DNA from: Cladophialophora immunda
Taxonomy: Eukaryota; Ascomycota; Eurotiomycetes; Chaetothyriales; Herpotrichiellaceae
NCBI RefSeq assembly: GCF_000835495.1
Contig: NW_015622545.1
Span: 434,001 to 498,000, forward strand
Reading direction: 5' to 3'
Length of the DNA: 64,000 nucleotides
Of the stretch, positions 1 to 10,468 are shown in pieces. Each line of letters begins with the position of its first letter. Position 1 is the stretch's first letter. The notes under the pieces were generated by a model that worked only from the letters and a program-made list of their open reading frames with translations, did not search any database and was not told where the DNA came from. The translations under genes were made by a program, and so were the position numbers.

Positions 1-1253
1 AGTTGGTCGTGTAAAGACGAGCTAGCGTTGGCCTTTTCAGAACTGCGGCTCCCGGGCTTTCTCAAAGAATCAAAGACCCTAGGTGGCTCGCGGTGTCCTT
101 GGGCTTCGGTTGAGGTTGAGGCACTTGCTTCTGAGCCAGTGCCCAAGATCTCACGCATGAATTCCTGGAGGCTCAAGTTTGGGAGTGCTGTTGATGCACT
201 TCCTGGCGACTGTGCAGGTTCCGATTCGGATTCCTTCCCTTGGATCAAATGCGATATCTCGGCGCCGATGGGGCTAGGGCGACTCGAGGCGCTTTTACTG
301 ATGACTTTGTGGGCCACGGCTTTGTCCATGGCATACCACTCCAGGTTCGCGGCCCTGAGAATGGCCCATTGCAGATTCTTCAGGCCAAGGGCATTTTCGT
401 TTGCCCCTTTCGTTGTCAAGATATCTTCGAGCGATCCGACAGCGATCATCTCGCCTAGCATCAAGGCCGATTTGCCCTCGAATTTGGCCTGACCGCGCAG
501 TCTCGTCAATGCTTCACGAATGTCGCCTTCTGATACTTTGGAGCTCAATCGATCACACTTTGTGGCGACAATCTGGAACGGAATCCCAAGCTTGTGGAAG
601 ATCTCCAGCATGTGACGGTCGGCAGCCATGACGCCGTGTCCGCTGTCAACGAGCAGAAATGCCCTTCTCAGGTTTCTTCGGTTGTTCAGGTATGACACAA
701 TCTGAGCACCCCATTCGGACCTGCTCCCGAAACCATACCCAGGCATATCGACGAGAGTGACTTTAGGGTTGACATCTCCATCCCACCCTTTTATGGCCCC
801 TCCAGTGTCGTCTCTTGCTGCCAATGCCCACGCAGCCATGACCTGGGTCATTCCAGGGGTGGCACCGACTCGATTAAGATCTGAAGAGGTAAGGGCGTTG
901 ATCAAGGTGGATTTGCCAACATTGGACCGGCCAACAAAGATGACTTCTGGCACAAGGATGTTCTGCGGCGAGGACTTCGAGGAGCGCCGCCAGGGTTCCG
1001 AGGTTTTCCAACCTGTTCCCGTCCATGTCCTTGAGGGTTTATGGTTTTGAAAGAAGTGTGCAGCTGCAGCTAAGTTCTCCTTGGTTGGAGGAGTGGTATC
1101 CCAGTACCACGACCCGCTAACCTCTGAGGGCGAATCTTGGAGTTGGGGATGCGTGGAGGACAATCTGCGCCGGCCATTTTGCAGCTCGACCAGACGTTGT
1201 CGGAGACGAGATCGCGAGACCAGCCGGCAAGCGGAGCAAGTGAAGTTTTGCAT
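1..1253 (-). CDS. EngB/YihA-type mitochondrial GTPase (Mrx8-like), 3' end outside window
   Basis: The reading frame opens at the ATG complementary to 1251-1253 and stays open for 417 codons to the window edge, so the 3' end is missing. A G1 P-loop (GRSNVGKST, about residues 108-116), a G2 threonine in ATPGMTQ, G3 DMPGYG and G4 TKCD appear in the order and spacing of TRAFAC-class EngB GTPases. Bacterial EngB acts in large-subunit ribosome assembly; the fungal homologue (yeast Mrx8) is mitochondrial. The first 40 residues are rich in Arg and Ser with few acids (MQNFTCSACRLVSR...), which fits a targeting presequence. The tail after the GTPase core is low complexity and Ser-rich, so the partial 3' end carries no catalytic residue. 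It is divergently arranged with the AP-3 sigma gene. No intron was needed in the visible part. Confidence 0.88.
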   Translation of the reverse strand, partial: MQNFTCSACRLVSRSRLRQRLVELQNGRRRLSSTHPQLQDSPSEVSGSWYWDTTPPTKENLAAAAHFFQNHKPSRTWTGTGWKTSEPWRRSSKSSPQNILVPEVIFVGRSNVGKSTLINALTSSDLNRVGATPGMTQVMAAWALAARDDTGGAIKGWDGDVNPKVTLVDMPGYGFGSRSEWGAQIVSYLNNRRNLRRAFLLVDSGHGVMAADRHMLEIFHKLGIPFQIVATKCDRLSSKVSEGDIREALTRLRGQAKFEGKSALMLGEMIAVGSLEDILTTKGANENALGLKNLQWAILRAANLEWYAMDKAVAHKVISKSASSRPSPIGAEISHLIQGKESESEPAQSPGSASTALPNLSLQEFMREILGTGSEASASTSTEAQGHREPPRVFDSLRKPGSRSSEKANASSSLHDQ

Positions 1254-1617
1254 CTAAGTCTCGAGGAGGAGTTGTGAAGCACTAAGGCCAGTCTTGAAGA
1301 AAGAGGTCAATGACAAGGACTGAATTTCGCCGTGCAGCGCGCGGCGACTTGGAAATTTTGAGAATCTTGCGGCGCGTTGGGCCCATAAGGTAAAAAGCCT
1401 GGTTTGGCTTGTCTCCGAGGCCGATCCCGCCAATCAAATACAACCTCAGCAGCCCAGCCCGGAAGCCTTCCAAACCCCCCTCCGACATGATTTCCTGTAC
1501 GTTTCCCCACACTCTGAAGAGGGCGAAAGCGCAGTGTGCGTATCTCAACAGCAAACTGGTTGGCATCGCTCTCTCTACCCAGCTTCTGGTGTTCATGCGA
1601 GCACTGTTCCATTCACG
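1254..1617. promoter_or_regulatory. Divergent intergenic region, EngB-like / AP-3 sigma
   Basis: These 364 bp lie between two divergent start codons and must hold both promoters and 5' leaders. Short overlapping open frames here show no family resemblance. I see no TATA box or other motif that I can name. Confidence 0.6.
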
Positions 1618-2251
1618 ATGATCAACGCTGTTCTGGTCTTCAACAATAACGGCCAACCGAGACTGACAAAGTTCTACTCACAACTAGTTACGTGGGACCT
1701 CTTGAATCAACACCACATGTACTAACTCTCTTGTTCAGGACACGGCCACACAGCAGTCTCTTCTCTCCCAGATATTCACCCTTGTATCAGCTCGACCAGC
1801 TTCTGCCTGTAACTTCCTACCGCTTCCCCCCTTGTTGGCTTCCAGTGGCACGGGCACCAACACTTCACCCGACGCACCGACCCAGATCACGTATCGCCAT
1901 TATGCTACCCTCTACTTTATCTTGATCTCGACTTCTACCGAGTCTCCTCTAGCGTTGCTCGACTTCATTCAGGTGTTTGTCGAAGCTCTGGACAGATTAT
2001 TTGAGAATGTATGCGAGCTCGACCTGATTTTCGGGTTCGAGACCTTGCACGCAGTTCTCAGCGAAATGGTCGTCGGAGGTGTTGTTGTCGAGACCAACCT
2101 GGATAAGATCGTTGAAGGTGTCAGAACAACCGAGGGAGTCAAGGGGAAGAGGAAAGCCGTCAATTCCCGTGACTCTACCAGCTCCATAGGCAGAGGTTCT
2201 GGATTTGCTGGTCTTGGTTGGGCTACTGGTTCGGGAAGCAGCTGGAGATGA
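1618..2251 (+). CDS. APS3: AP-3 adaptor complex sigma subunit
   Basis: There are two exons, 1618-1686 and 1739-2251, giving 193 aa. The 52-bp intron begins GTTACG, has CTAAC near 1724 and ends at CAG 1738; splicing restores the run SQL-DTATQQSLLSQIF. The protein opens with MINAVLVFNNNGQPRLTKFY, the conserved small-sigma longin start, and contains ITYRHYATLYFI, FVEALDRLFENVCELDLIF and GGVVVETNLDKI, all diagnostic of clathrin-adaptor sigma chains. The Asn-rich VFNNNG segment and the Pro/Ser insert before ITYRHYAT point to sigma-3 rather than sigma-1 or sigma-2. AP-3 carries cargo from Golgi or endosome to the vacuole. The last 40 residues are Gly/Ser-rich and poorly conserved. The GTTACG donor is weaker than consensus, but the junction is fixed by the protein. 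Confidence 0.93.
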
Positions 2252-3647
2252 AAAATAACTCAACCTGAACCCTTCATGCGCAGGGGCAGGAACTTCGCGT
2301 TACGCCGTATAACCAGTGGCAACAACGGCACCGCCTGGAGGTGGAACATATGAACATAACGGATTCCCCTGCACTTTGGCCGTGACGGTTGGATCTAGTC
2401 TGACATATTCTCAAGAAGAGAACTCTCAGGATCAGCCATGTGCCGAATCTCGTTTGCAGACACCTTATCAGGCACATCTAGGCAAAGATGTTGCGATGTG
2501 GGAAGGGAAGTCCATGACACGAATGAACTATCACATACGGTTTTGTGTGATAAAGGTTGATCACTGGGTAGGACATTGAATTGAAGTGTGTGCTGGCACT
2601 GAAGCTATACCCGTTTCTGAACGCATCGAGGGGTTCGGACCGCTCTATCAGCTGGGAAAAGGTCACTATTGAAGCTCGCTAACGAAACGAAAACTACGCC
2701 CACCAGGATATTCAATTCTTGTTCGTGTCTCCAAGGTCAACAAAGACCGAAAGCAGGAGAGAAGTCGTGTCATACCATGGGCGGCGTCTACAGGAGCAAT
2801 CAGAGACACAGTCGAGAGGCCGGGCACCACCATCACCAGCAAGGGGGGATCGTTCGGTTTCCTATTCCCTTGGGTGTTGCCGGCTCGGGACGGAAAGACG
2901 ATAGAGGCTCGGGCCAGTGCGCACTGTGGCTCATGGATTAACACGAATTGGTGTGTGTAGGACTTCTCTATGGAACAGACGCTGTGTGATGGCACAGTTT
3001 GCGGGCACGGTATTGGTGAGGCTTGCACAGTGAGATGGCTCTTTCGGACAGAGTACAGTGGTCCTAGCGACGCTGAAAGCAGCTGGATATCCGGGGCACA
3101 TAAGGCAAGCTGATGCAGGATTTCAGGGATGTGAACCCGATAGCTTGGAGTTTCCCAGTAAACCGTGGTCTACGGTGTGATAGAAATCATGGGACGAGGT
3201 TGGGACCAGAAGCCAACATTGGAATGTTTCCGGGCGCTTAAAAATAGGACGTGAATGGAGGGCCCAGCCTGTGCGATGGAGGCCTCTTAGACGATTGCAG
3301 TTAGAGCCCCTCCTCCCAGGGTCCCCGCCATCCAGGCACCTGGGAGCCCCCATAGGCTCGCCCAGCACCAACGGGGGCTCCCTTCTTGGGCACTTGGGTG
3401 CTTCGGCTTCTGATTTGCCCGCTGCAGACGGCATCCTCGTTTTCACAGCTTCCCACTTCTCACCTTGTACCAATCACCACAGCAGGCGGCTTGCTGGCCA
3501 CTCCTCAGCAATCATGATCAGGTACATCTACCGCCGTGATCGCTCTTTAACGGGCAATCAGTTGCTTCATGTCCCTCTCGGCCAGGGGGTCAGCGGTTTC
3601 AGGCTCGCAGCGCTGGGACATGTCGACAGCTTGATCCGCCTACAAAG
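2252..3647. other. Intergenic region, AP-3 sigma to membrane protein
   Basis: This 1.4-kb stretch lies between two plus-strand genes. Small frames on both strands (longest about 120 codons) show no recognisable domain, and no spliced model could be built. It presumably holds the AP-3 sigma 3' UTR and the promoter and leader of the next gene. Confidence 0.55.
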
Positions 3648-5102
3648 ATGAGTCGTCCCTCTTCAATCTTGACCCTCGCGAGTCTTATCTTTGTCTCTGT
3701 CCTCGTTGTTCCACCCTCTGCTGCTCGGCCACACTCGATCTGGGAGGTCAATATCGACGAAGGCCCTGCTCCTCCGCCAGATCAAGGCCCTCCGCTCTCC
3801 GCTGGTGCCCTCCGAGACAAGTCCAAACTCAAATACGAAGTCATTGGCATTGTTGGCGCCTACGTGGTTTGGTTGATCATCACTGTTCTGCTGCTTTTCT
3901 TGGTCGGCAAGAAGCTGCGTCGCAAAGTCCAAACCTCGAACCGCAGTCTCAGTATGGAGATCATCAAGCCTGCTCCACTGGCCGATCATCCCAAGATGAA
4001 TGTCGAACCGCCTTTAAAGAGCCCCGGCAAGATGGCCAGCCTCAGATCATGGGCCACGGGCAAATCCCATTCTCACAAACAGTCGCTTGTCAGTGTTTCG
4101 TCCACCATCGACGAAAAGATCATCGAGGCGGACAAGGCAAGAAACAAGGATGAAATGGCAAGGTTGTATGCTGCTGTCATGGCACATGACGAAGAAAAAG
4201 CCAGGAGCAGTGGCCAGACGTCGCCTCGCACACCCAGTTATCCACTGCAGTACACCACTCCGCCTACGCCTAGATCGCCCTATCATCTCCCACCGACTCC
4301 AAGGTCACCTTACTATCAACCAAATCTCCATATCAATGGCCCGGCCTCGCCAAGGTCCCCGCGGTATCCTCCAGAGTTTCAGCACCTACGGCATCCCGAG
4401 ACGGAAGTCCGAAGCCCGGGCATCCAACCAGTGGCTCAAGTATTGAGCCATCCTCTGGCACCCACACCAGCTGATGATGTTTCCTCAATGAGGACAACAT
4501 CACAATCCAGCAGCCGGAAGAAGGTGTCGCCGTTGTCCTTCATCTCGGGCCGTAGTGATTCGGCTGACCAAACGAGAAAGCGCCCGACCAACATCTCAGT
4601 TCGTGGGCAGCCGATCTCACAACCAATAGGTTCCGCCACTCTCACGGACGCCTCGATCTATTCCGAAGATGCTCTTTCCTCGCCTCGCATTTACAACCCG
4701 GGGCCAGCTCCGCCAACACCGGGCCAAAAGTCCGCTGTGACTGTGGTTGAGGAGGTTGAAAAGAGAGGTCCTCCCGCGCCTCTGTCTCTTCGCAGCGCTG
4801 CAGCGTCCGACAGCTCCAACAGCCTACCGTTCCGTCAATTCTACAATGATGCACTGAAGAGCGCACCTGCAACCAAAACTACTTTCGTGGACCGCCGCGA
4901 GAGTATTCTGGGTGTGCACGCGAAGACGGGTGTGCCTCAAACTCCCTACAGCCCTTATATGCCATACACCCCTATGACGCCCGTGACGCCCCGCACGCTC
5001 ATGACGAAGAAGGAGATGAAAAAGAACAGGAAGAAGGAAGGCTTGAAGGTGCTGACTGAGGACGACATGGTGCTCTCGGATGAGGACTTGTGGTCGACTT
5101 AG
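3648..5102 (+). CDS. Single-pass membrane protein with long proline-rich cytosolic tail
   Basis: An intronless 484-aa frame. Residues 1-26 form a typical signal peptide ending in SAA-RP. A short luminal segment (about 27-62, Pro-rich) is followed by one strong transmembrane helix (about 64-86, IVGAYVVWLIITVLLLFLVG) and a basic stop-transfer run KKLRRK, so type I topology is predicted. The remaining 390 residues are disordered and rich in Pro, Ser and Thr with many SP/TP sites (repeated TPRSPY units around 205-235, and TPMTPVTPRT near 445), possible proline-directed kinase targets. It ends with a basic stretch (KKEMKKNRKKEG) and an acidic tail. I do not recognise a named family; similar proteins of unknown function occur in Pezizomycotina as far as I recall. 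The role is unknown. Confidence 0.85.
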   Translation: MSRPSSILTLASLIFVSVLVVPPSAARPHSIWEVNIDEGPAPPPDQGPPLSAGALRDKSKLKYEVIGIVGAYVVWLIITVLLLFLVGKKLRRKVQTSNRSLSMEIIKPAPLADHPKMNVEPPLKSPGKMASLRSWATGKSHSHKQSLVSVSSTIDEKIIEADKARNKDEMARLYAAVMAHDEEKARSSGQTSPRTPSYPLQYTTPPTPRSPYHLPPTPRSPYYQPNLHINGPASPRSPRYPPEFQHLRHPETEVRSPGIQPVAQVLSHPLAPTPADDVSSMRTTSQSSSRKKVSPLSFISGRSDSADQTRKRPTNISVRGQPISQPIGSATLTDASIYSEDALSSPRIYNPGPAPPTPGQKSAVTVVEEVEKRGPPAPLSLRSAAASDSSNSLPFRQFYNDALKSAPATKTTFVDRRESILGVHAKTGVPQTPYSPYMPYTPMTPVTPRTLMTKKEMKKNRKKEGLKVLTEDDMVLSDEDLWST

Positions 5103-5992
5103 GATCAAGCCTCCCTATGGCTGACGACGTTCCCCTTTGGTCTTTGGTGTTGTTTCCTTGTCTCATACGTTTCCTATCTCACCCTTAGCCCGCGCACACG
5201 GGCCTTGCTCTGCGGAGTGTCGATGAGACTGGACAGATGTGTGCAGTGTACATTTAGGCCGCCTGACAATGGCGAAGATAGATATCCTCGACCCGACAGA
5301 CACAGATGTCGATGACAATGAACTTTATTGAAAGAAGAATCTGTGGTCTCTGGTAGTTTTCTTGTCGGTGTCCCCGCTGCTCTACAGTATACCTCTTGCC
5401 TCCTCGGGATATAAAGACGGCCGTTGCACATTCGTGGTTCTCAAGATCCCTTGACAAGCTTGCCCCTATCTACGATAATGGCTTAACCTTCGCTGATAAT
5501 TTGCGAGACAATTCCGTCGTTTTACCCAGAAGGCAATGGGATCGAGGCACTACTCCTGCCCTGCAGGCACCGCTTGGGACGAATGTGTCGGGGAGGGTGT
5601 GTGAAGAAAAGTCCCGGGATTCCTGGATATGTATCTATGTGTGAAGCCCGCCGTCATGCCACCGAGAGAGAGAGAGGCCACCAAAGTAGATGTCTAGACA
5701 TGTTCTATCTTGAGAGTTACCCGACGACGTATCGACAATATATACCAATATATCTCTGGGGGAAGTTACAAAGAGGGACAAATAGAAAGAAGGAAAAGAG
5801 AAAGGTATAGACACCCTTGGATACCCTCCAATTCCATGCGTGAAACCACCGAAGACTCCAAATCACCGACCGCCATTTCCTTCTCTTTTTCTCGGGTCCG
5901 TACCACTTACTTCAACATGTTAGATATTCTCCGCCCTGCACCTCGCGACTTAGCTTTGGATTTCTCCTCCCCCCCCCCCCCCCAACAAAAAT
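5103..5992. other. Convergent 3' intergenic region with poly-C tract
   Basis: This 890-bp gap lies between the 3' ends of the membrane-protein gene (plus) and the MFS gene (minus). It is AT-rich near 5735-5755 (tatataccaatatat), a plausible 3'-end processing region. A run of 15 C occurs at 5969-5983, ten bases from the MFS stop codon. No gene was found. Confidence 0.6.
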
Positions 5993-7919
5993 CTATCGCT
6001 CAGCAAACTTGCTCTTGGATCTCAGCACCGCCCCGTATTTCCAGAGAAATGCCATGCCCAGGACGCCCGCGGCGCTCACCCCGGCGAGCACGCTGACGCC
6101 CTTGTCCACGCCCCAGCTGACAAAGACTGCTCGGCTGCCCATGACCACGCCGGCGGCCATGGATCCTCGGGACATGTCGTACGTGGCGGACAGCGAGGCA
6201 AAGTATTTCCGGTAGGACAGCGAGATGTAGATGATTGTGCACTGGAAGACGACGTAGCTGCCGCCCGAGAAGAGCGCGATGCCGATGGTCGGGACGATCC
6301 AGTGGAACGCCGGGTGCGCGGCGCCGTTGGCGTCGTGCGTGGTCGCGGTCGCGGTCCAGGCGAAGAGGAACAGGCCGGCCGGGCAGAGCACGCTGAATGG
6401 AATGGAGGGGATCAGCCACCGCTCCTGCGGGATCGCGGCGTTGATGTGCAGTCTTTGCGGACCGGTGGCGAGAGTCTGCGGCTGGCTGGCGTCGTTGGCC
6501 GCCGCGGCCGCCGCGGCCACTTGCTTCACGTCTGCACGAGCCCGTGGAGTGAAGTACAGTTGGAGGTAAACGGCGTAGATGATGGCGCAGATGCCACCGC
6601 CGATAATGGCGGAGAGGAATATCAGCCCAATGGCACCCGCGGAAAAGCCGTACCTGTCATGGTAGACCAGAGGGAAGGCCTGTATGAGGTTTTAGAGTCA
6701 GTTGAGAGGTATTCCTCATATTGAAAACGAAGTTTGTTTCGAGGAAGGGTCGTCAACATGACACCACGGAGATGCAGACATACCTCAAAATACGAGTAGT
6801 AAGTGGCGTACACGATGCCGCCGTACACAGTGACAAAGGCAATCGCTGGATCCTTCATTGCAATCTCCGTCGGCTTGATGAGCGCGTCCATGAACACTTT
6901 TGCAACGCGCAGTCTTTTGATTTCTGATGGCGCCCGATACTTTGGATCACCGGTGAATTTCCTCATGCGCTTTGCTCGTTGAAGGAGGATGTAATCTGCG
7001 CTCGTCTCCGGCAGCAAAATGACCAGCGGGAACAGGCCACCTGCCATGATGGCCACCTCCCAGTATGGCCATCTGAAGTCTTTGACGACGGCGTAGCCCG
7101 ACAAAAGTGGCCCGACTGCAGGACCAGCGTACATCGCACCGAGCCAAATCATGTAGCCGTATGGTGACTCGAACTCATCAAAGAGATCGTCGTAGGACGC
7201 AGCGCCGGTAGCAAGGATCGGGGAGCCGAAGTAACCCTGGAGGAAGCGTAGGACGCAGATCGTGGCAAAGTTGAGGTCTTGCACTTGTGTAAGGGCTATG
7301 GAGAGGGCGAGAAAGGGGAAGAAGGAGGCCCAGTATGGGATGTTGCGGCCAATCCATGGTATTTCTGACAAGGGAGCAAACAGCAAAGGGCCTAAGGCGT
7401 AGCCGAGAACGTATAGAGCGAGGATCAAGGAGACGGAGGTCTCACTGAGACCGTGCTGAGGTGCGATGTAAGGGTAGGATGGTGTCGTGATAGACGAGGT
7501 GCAATACACAACAAACGTGTAGAGACTATTACAATTGCGGCGTTAGTAAACAAGACGTTATTGAAGGGACGGAAGAGTGCATTTGCCAAGTTGAAATCCA
7601 GAAGAGTGCATTCCACATACAAAATGATGAAGCTCGCCCAAAGTTTCTTCGTCCTCGAGAAGTTTCGCGGGTTCTCAGGATCTGTTGGACTGTACCAGTC
7701 GACTACGACAAGATCCTCAACGTTCGTGCCTTTTTTTGCAAGGACTTCAGGGTCGGCTTCGACATTGACTGGAACTTCAGTAACTGTATCCACCGGCTGC
7801 GATCGCCTGTTTCTCAAGATTTCGAGTCCGTTTCCGTCTTCTGTATACTGCAGAAGACGGCCTTGTGAAACTAATCGAATGAATTGGCCCAAAGGGGTGT
7901 CCCTCAAAACTCTAGCCAT
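5993..7919 (-). CDS. MFS drug:H+ antiporter, DHA1 family
   Basis: There are three exons on the minus strand, 7919-7621, 7525-6784 and 6679-5993, giving 575 aa. Introns start GTATGTGG and GTATGTCT; the first has TACTAAC before its AG. A hydrophilic N-terminus of about 75 residues ends with DWYSPTDPENPRNFS, the conserved lead-in of fungal 12-TM DHA1 transporters. Around the second to fourth helices it has LGYALGPLLFAPLSE, VLRFLQGYFGSP and AGPAVGPLLSGY, the last being the antiporter motif C region, then PETSADYILLQRAKR in the central loop. The family includes Flr1/Tpo1-like exporters of drugs, polyamines and secondary metabolites at the plasma membrane. The central loop holds a run of alanines followed by NDASQPQT. 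The substrate cannot be read from sequence; the nearby ornithine-related genes make a metabolite exporter possible. Confidence 0.9.
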
Positions 7920-10468
7920 CTGGATGAGGACCTGATGGGATTTGCCGAAATGGGAAGAACTTGTCTGGCAGTGAGAAGGTTTCTCGGTGCGAGTGATAAT
8001 GCCAACGAAGTTCCAATCTCTTATAGCCTATTGAGAGGCTGAAGTAGTGCCAGAGGCAATATCAGACCGTTTTCCAGAATAGTTCGGCCGTATTGCCCTG
8101 CAGTGGAAATAGAGCTAGAAATAAGCACGATAGATTGCATTACTTACTCAGGGGGCTTGGTCAGCGAGCGCCGTCGTCGCAGGGACGGCACTGGTGTTGT
8201 GACCTTGAACAAGCCTTTTGCCAATCGTGTCTATGTTGTTGCTCCAACAGAGCACTGATTGGCGCTGGACGACAAATTCCCCGTCGTCCTCGACTTGGCG
8301 CAGCATGGTAGACGCTTGCCACTAAAAGGTACGTCTTTCTGCAGCATGGTAGTGGAGGAGATCGAAGCTCTTTGGGAATAGGCACTCGTTATAGATCGAT
8401 TTGATAAGCAGGCATGGAGACTTGGGCGGTTCAGACTGGCTAGCGCATTGAAAAAGTCGCTGTCTCTTGCCACTGCGCCGTGGAGATATAGTGTATGACA
8501 GCTCAGACCGTCCATCGGTGAGGATACTCTCCGAGCTCGACAAGTCACCGCGATGCAACCTCAGTTGAGTGCTGTCCTTGGTCGCGCCACATTAATTCGA
8601 CGCTTCACGAGAACGGGCCATACTGGGACGCTAGGCTAAGCAAGATCGATATTTTCGCGCCAAGCTATCTCGGTTGCGGACGAGAAATGAGGACTTGCCA
8701 GAGTAGGGGGATAGTAGGTGCTGGGCGAGCCTACGAACATGGCGTCCGTATGATTGACGGAGCCGAATTCTGGCGCAGAGAAAGAGGAGCTCGTCCTCAG
8801 CGTCGGCAATGGAGTTCGCCCGAAGTTGGGACAGAGAACGCAGAGGTGCGCAGAGAGGTGACCCGACTCTGGGCGGCGTCTGGTGAGAATCTCGTAAACG
8901 TTCAACCTTCATTAGCCTGTAGCGTGGCGAGTGAGCAGCTAACGACGATAGCGAAAATATTGCGTCCACGGAGTGTTGAGGTCGTCGACATGACTTACAA
9001 GTTCCATCTTGCGGAAAATCGCCCAACTAAGCATTGAGTGCGAGCAAGATGTGCGACCTGGGCGTCACGCGGCAGACCGTTGTGTGAAGAACATCATATC
9101 AGAGTTGCTCCGACCCAGATGAACACGAGGCTGGTCTAACCCTAATTGGTTAGGGGTTGGATTACATAACCACATCTGCTTCGCGCGAGTCGAACAATAC
9201 GGCCGTTGAAGCGGCCGAGAAGGTATGATCATGTTAAAGGAGATAAAAACTACTTGGAGTCTCTGTGTTCTGGTGACGGGTGAGTCCGATCGGGGCGAAG
9301 ATCTATCCGTTTGACTGGTCCCTATCTGTGGATTATGGGATATACCGGCATCTTGGGTATGGCGGTCAACGCAAGGCTTGCTCAAGGCTGACACCCAGTT
9401 CAGTGCAACTGATCATAGCCACTTTACCAGCAGACCACGCAATCCGGAGTTGACGTCGTCCTTGACTGGTGTCCTATCATTCTGCACGTGCGAGATCAAT
9501 GTCAAAAGCCGAATTGATGTCTTCTTCCCGAGCCTCGACCGTCACTGAAGGAGCACCCTCTTCGCCACTGTGGCTCTTCAGGTTCCAAATTAGTCCAGTA
9601 CTCAAGCACTCCGCGGGGAAGCTCAAATGGATTGACGGAGTACTTTGTAGGGACGGAGCAGAAAGCTCGAGACATTCGCTAAGCTTAAGCTCCGGGCGAT
9701 TGGTTCCCGTGGTTGAAGGTGCATGCCAATGCTGAGATAGTCTTCCGAAGTGGCGACAGCGATAACTGAACTGCAAGATTGTTACATTGAGACTAGTTTG
9801 TTGATCTAGACCGGGCTGTTATGGTCGGTAGGGAAATGCAGTAAGAATGGGGAAATGTAATGGGAGAGGGTTGTCAGCTCGGTGACTGATGTTTGAAGAA
9901 GTGAATGGAGAGATGTGGCAAGGTCAAGGTACCTACGAGTAAGGTACATGCATGGGGAGCATCAGTTAGGCAGGGCGCCATGAGGAGGGCGAAAATTTGT
10001 CATTAATAGGTACTGGCGGTACCTGGACGTATCGGTCCGCCACCCCTGGAAGGGCCCCAAGCCCACCGGCTTGCTAGCCCAAACAAGCCAAGCCCCCGAT
10101 GGCATTAGTTAAACTACTTGGTAGGCGCTGATGAGCGTGCGGCCTCCCTGACATACCGGGTACATGTGCGTCAACGAGGGGCCAATCGTGGCGGATCGAG
10201 GCTCTTAGTCATTGTCTTGGTACCTGCAACCATTGCCTCTGCCATTGCCACATGCCGCCATAACCCAACACTCAACCTCGCAGGATCCGCTGTTTTATCC
10301 ATCAGCGTTCTCTGGGGAACACTTGCCATCGTGAAGGATACCAGATCAAGTCGCTAGAATTGTCACCTGGGCCCCGACCGACTCTCCTGAATATACTGGA
10401 GATCGCCCGCACAAGTACCTCCTCCACCTCGCCGAAAGAGCGCATCGTCGGGTCAATCTCCAGCCAAG
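7920..10468. other. 2.5-kb intergenic region
   Basis: This lies between the start of the MFS gene (minus) and the cyclodeaminase (plus), so it contains both promoters. Small frames (up to about 130 codons) lack family features, and no spliced model was found. It contains an inverted telomere-like motif at 9138-9158. Confidence 0.55.
9138..9158. promoter_or_regulatory. Inverted AACCCTAA / TTAGGGGTT motif
   Basis: AACCCTAA at 9138-9145 faces TTAGGGGTT at 9150-9158 across four bases. Each half matches the TTAGGG/AACCCT element that Tbf1/Teb1-type Myb proteins bind in fungal promoters. Function here is inferred only; it could be a chance palindrome. Confidence 0.3.

Noticed and set aside
1282..1656. 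124-codon minus-strand frame
   Set aside because: Overlaps the AP-3 sigma start and the divergent promoter; no family features.
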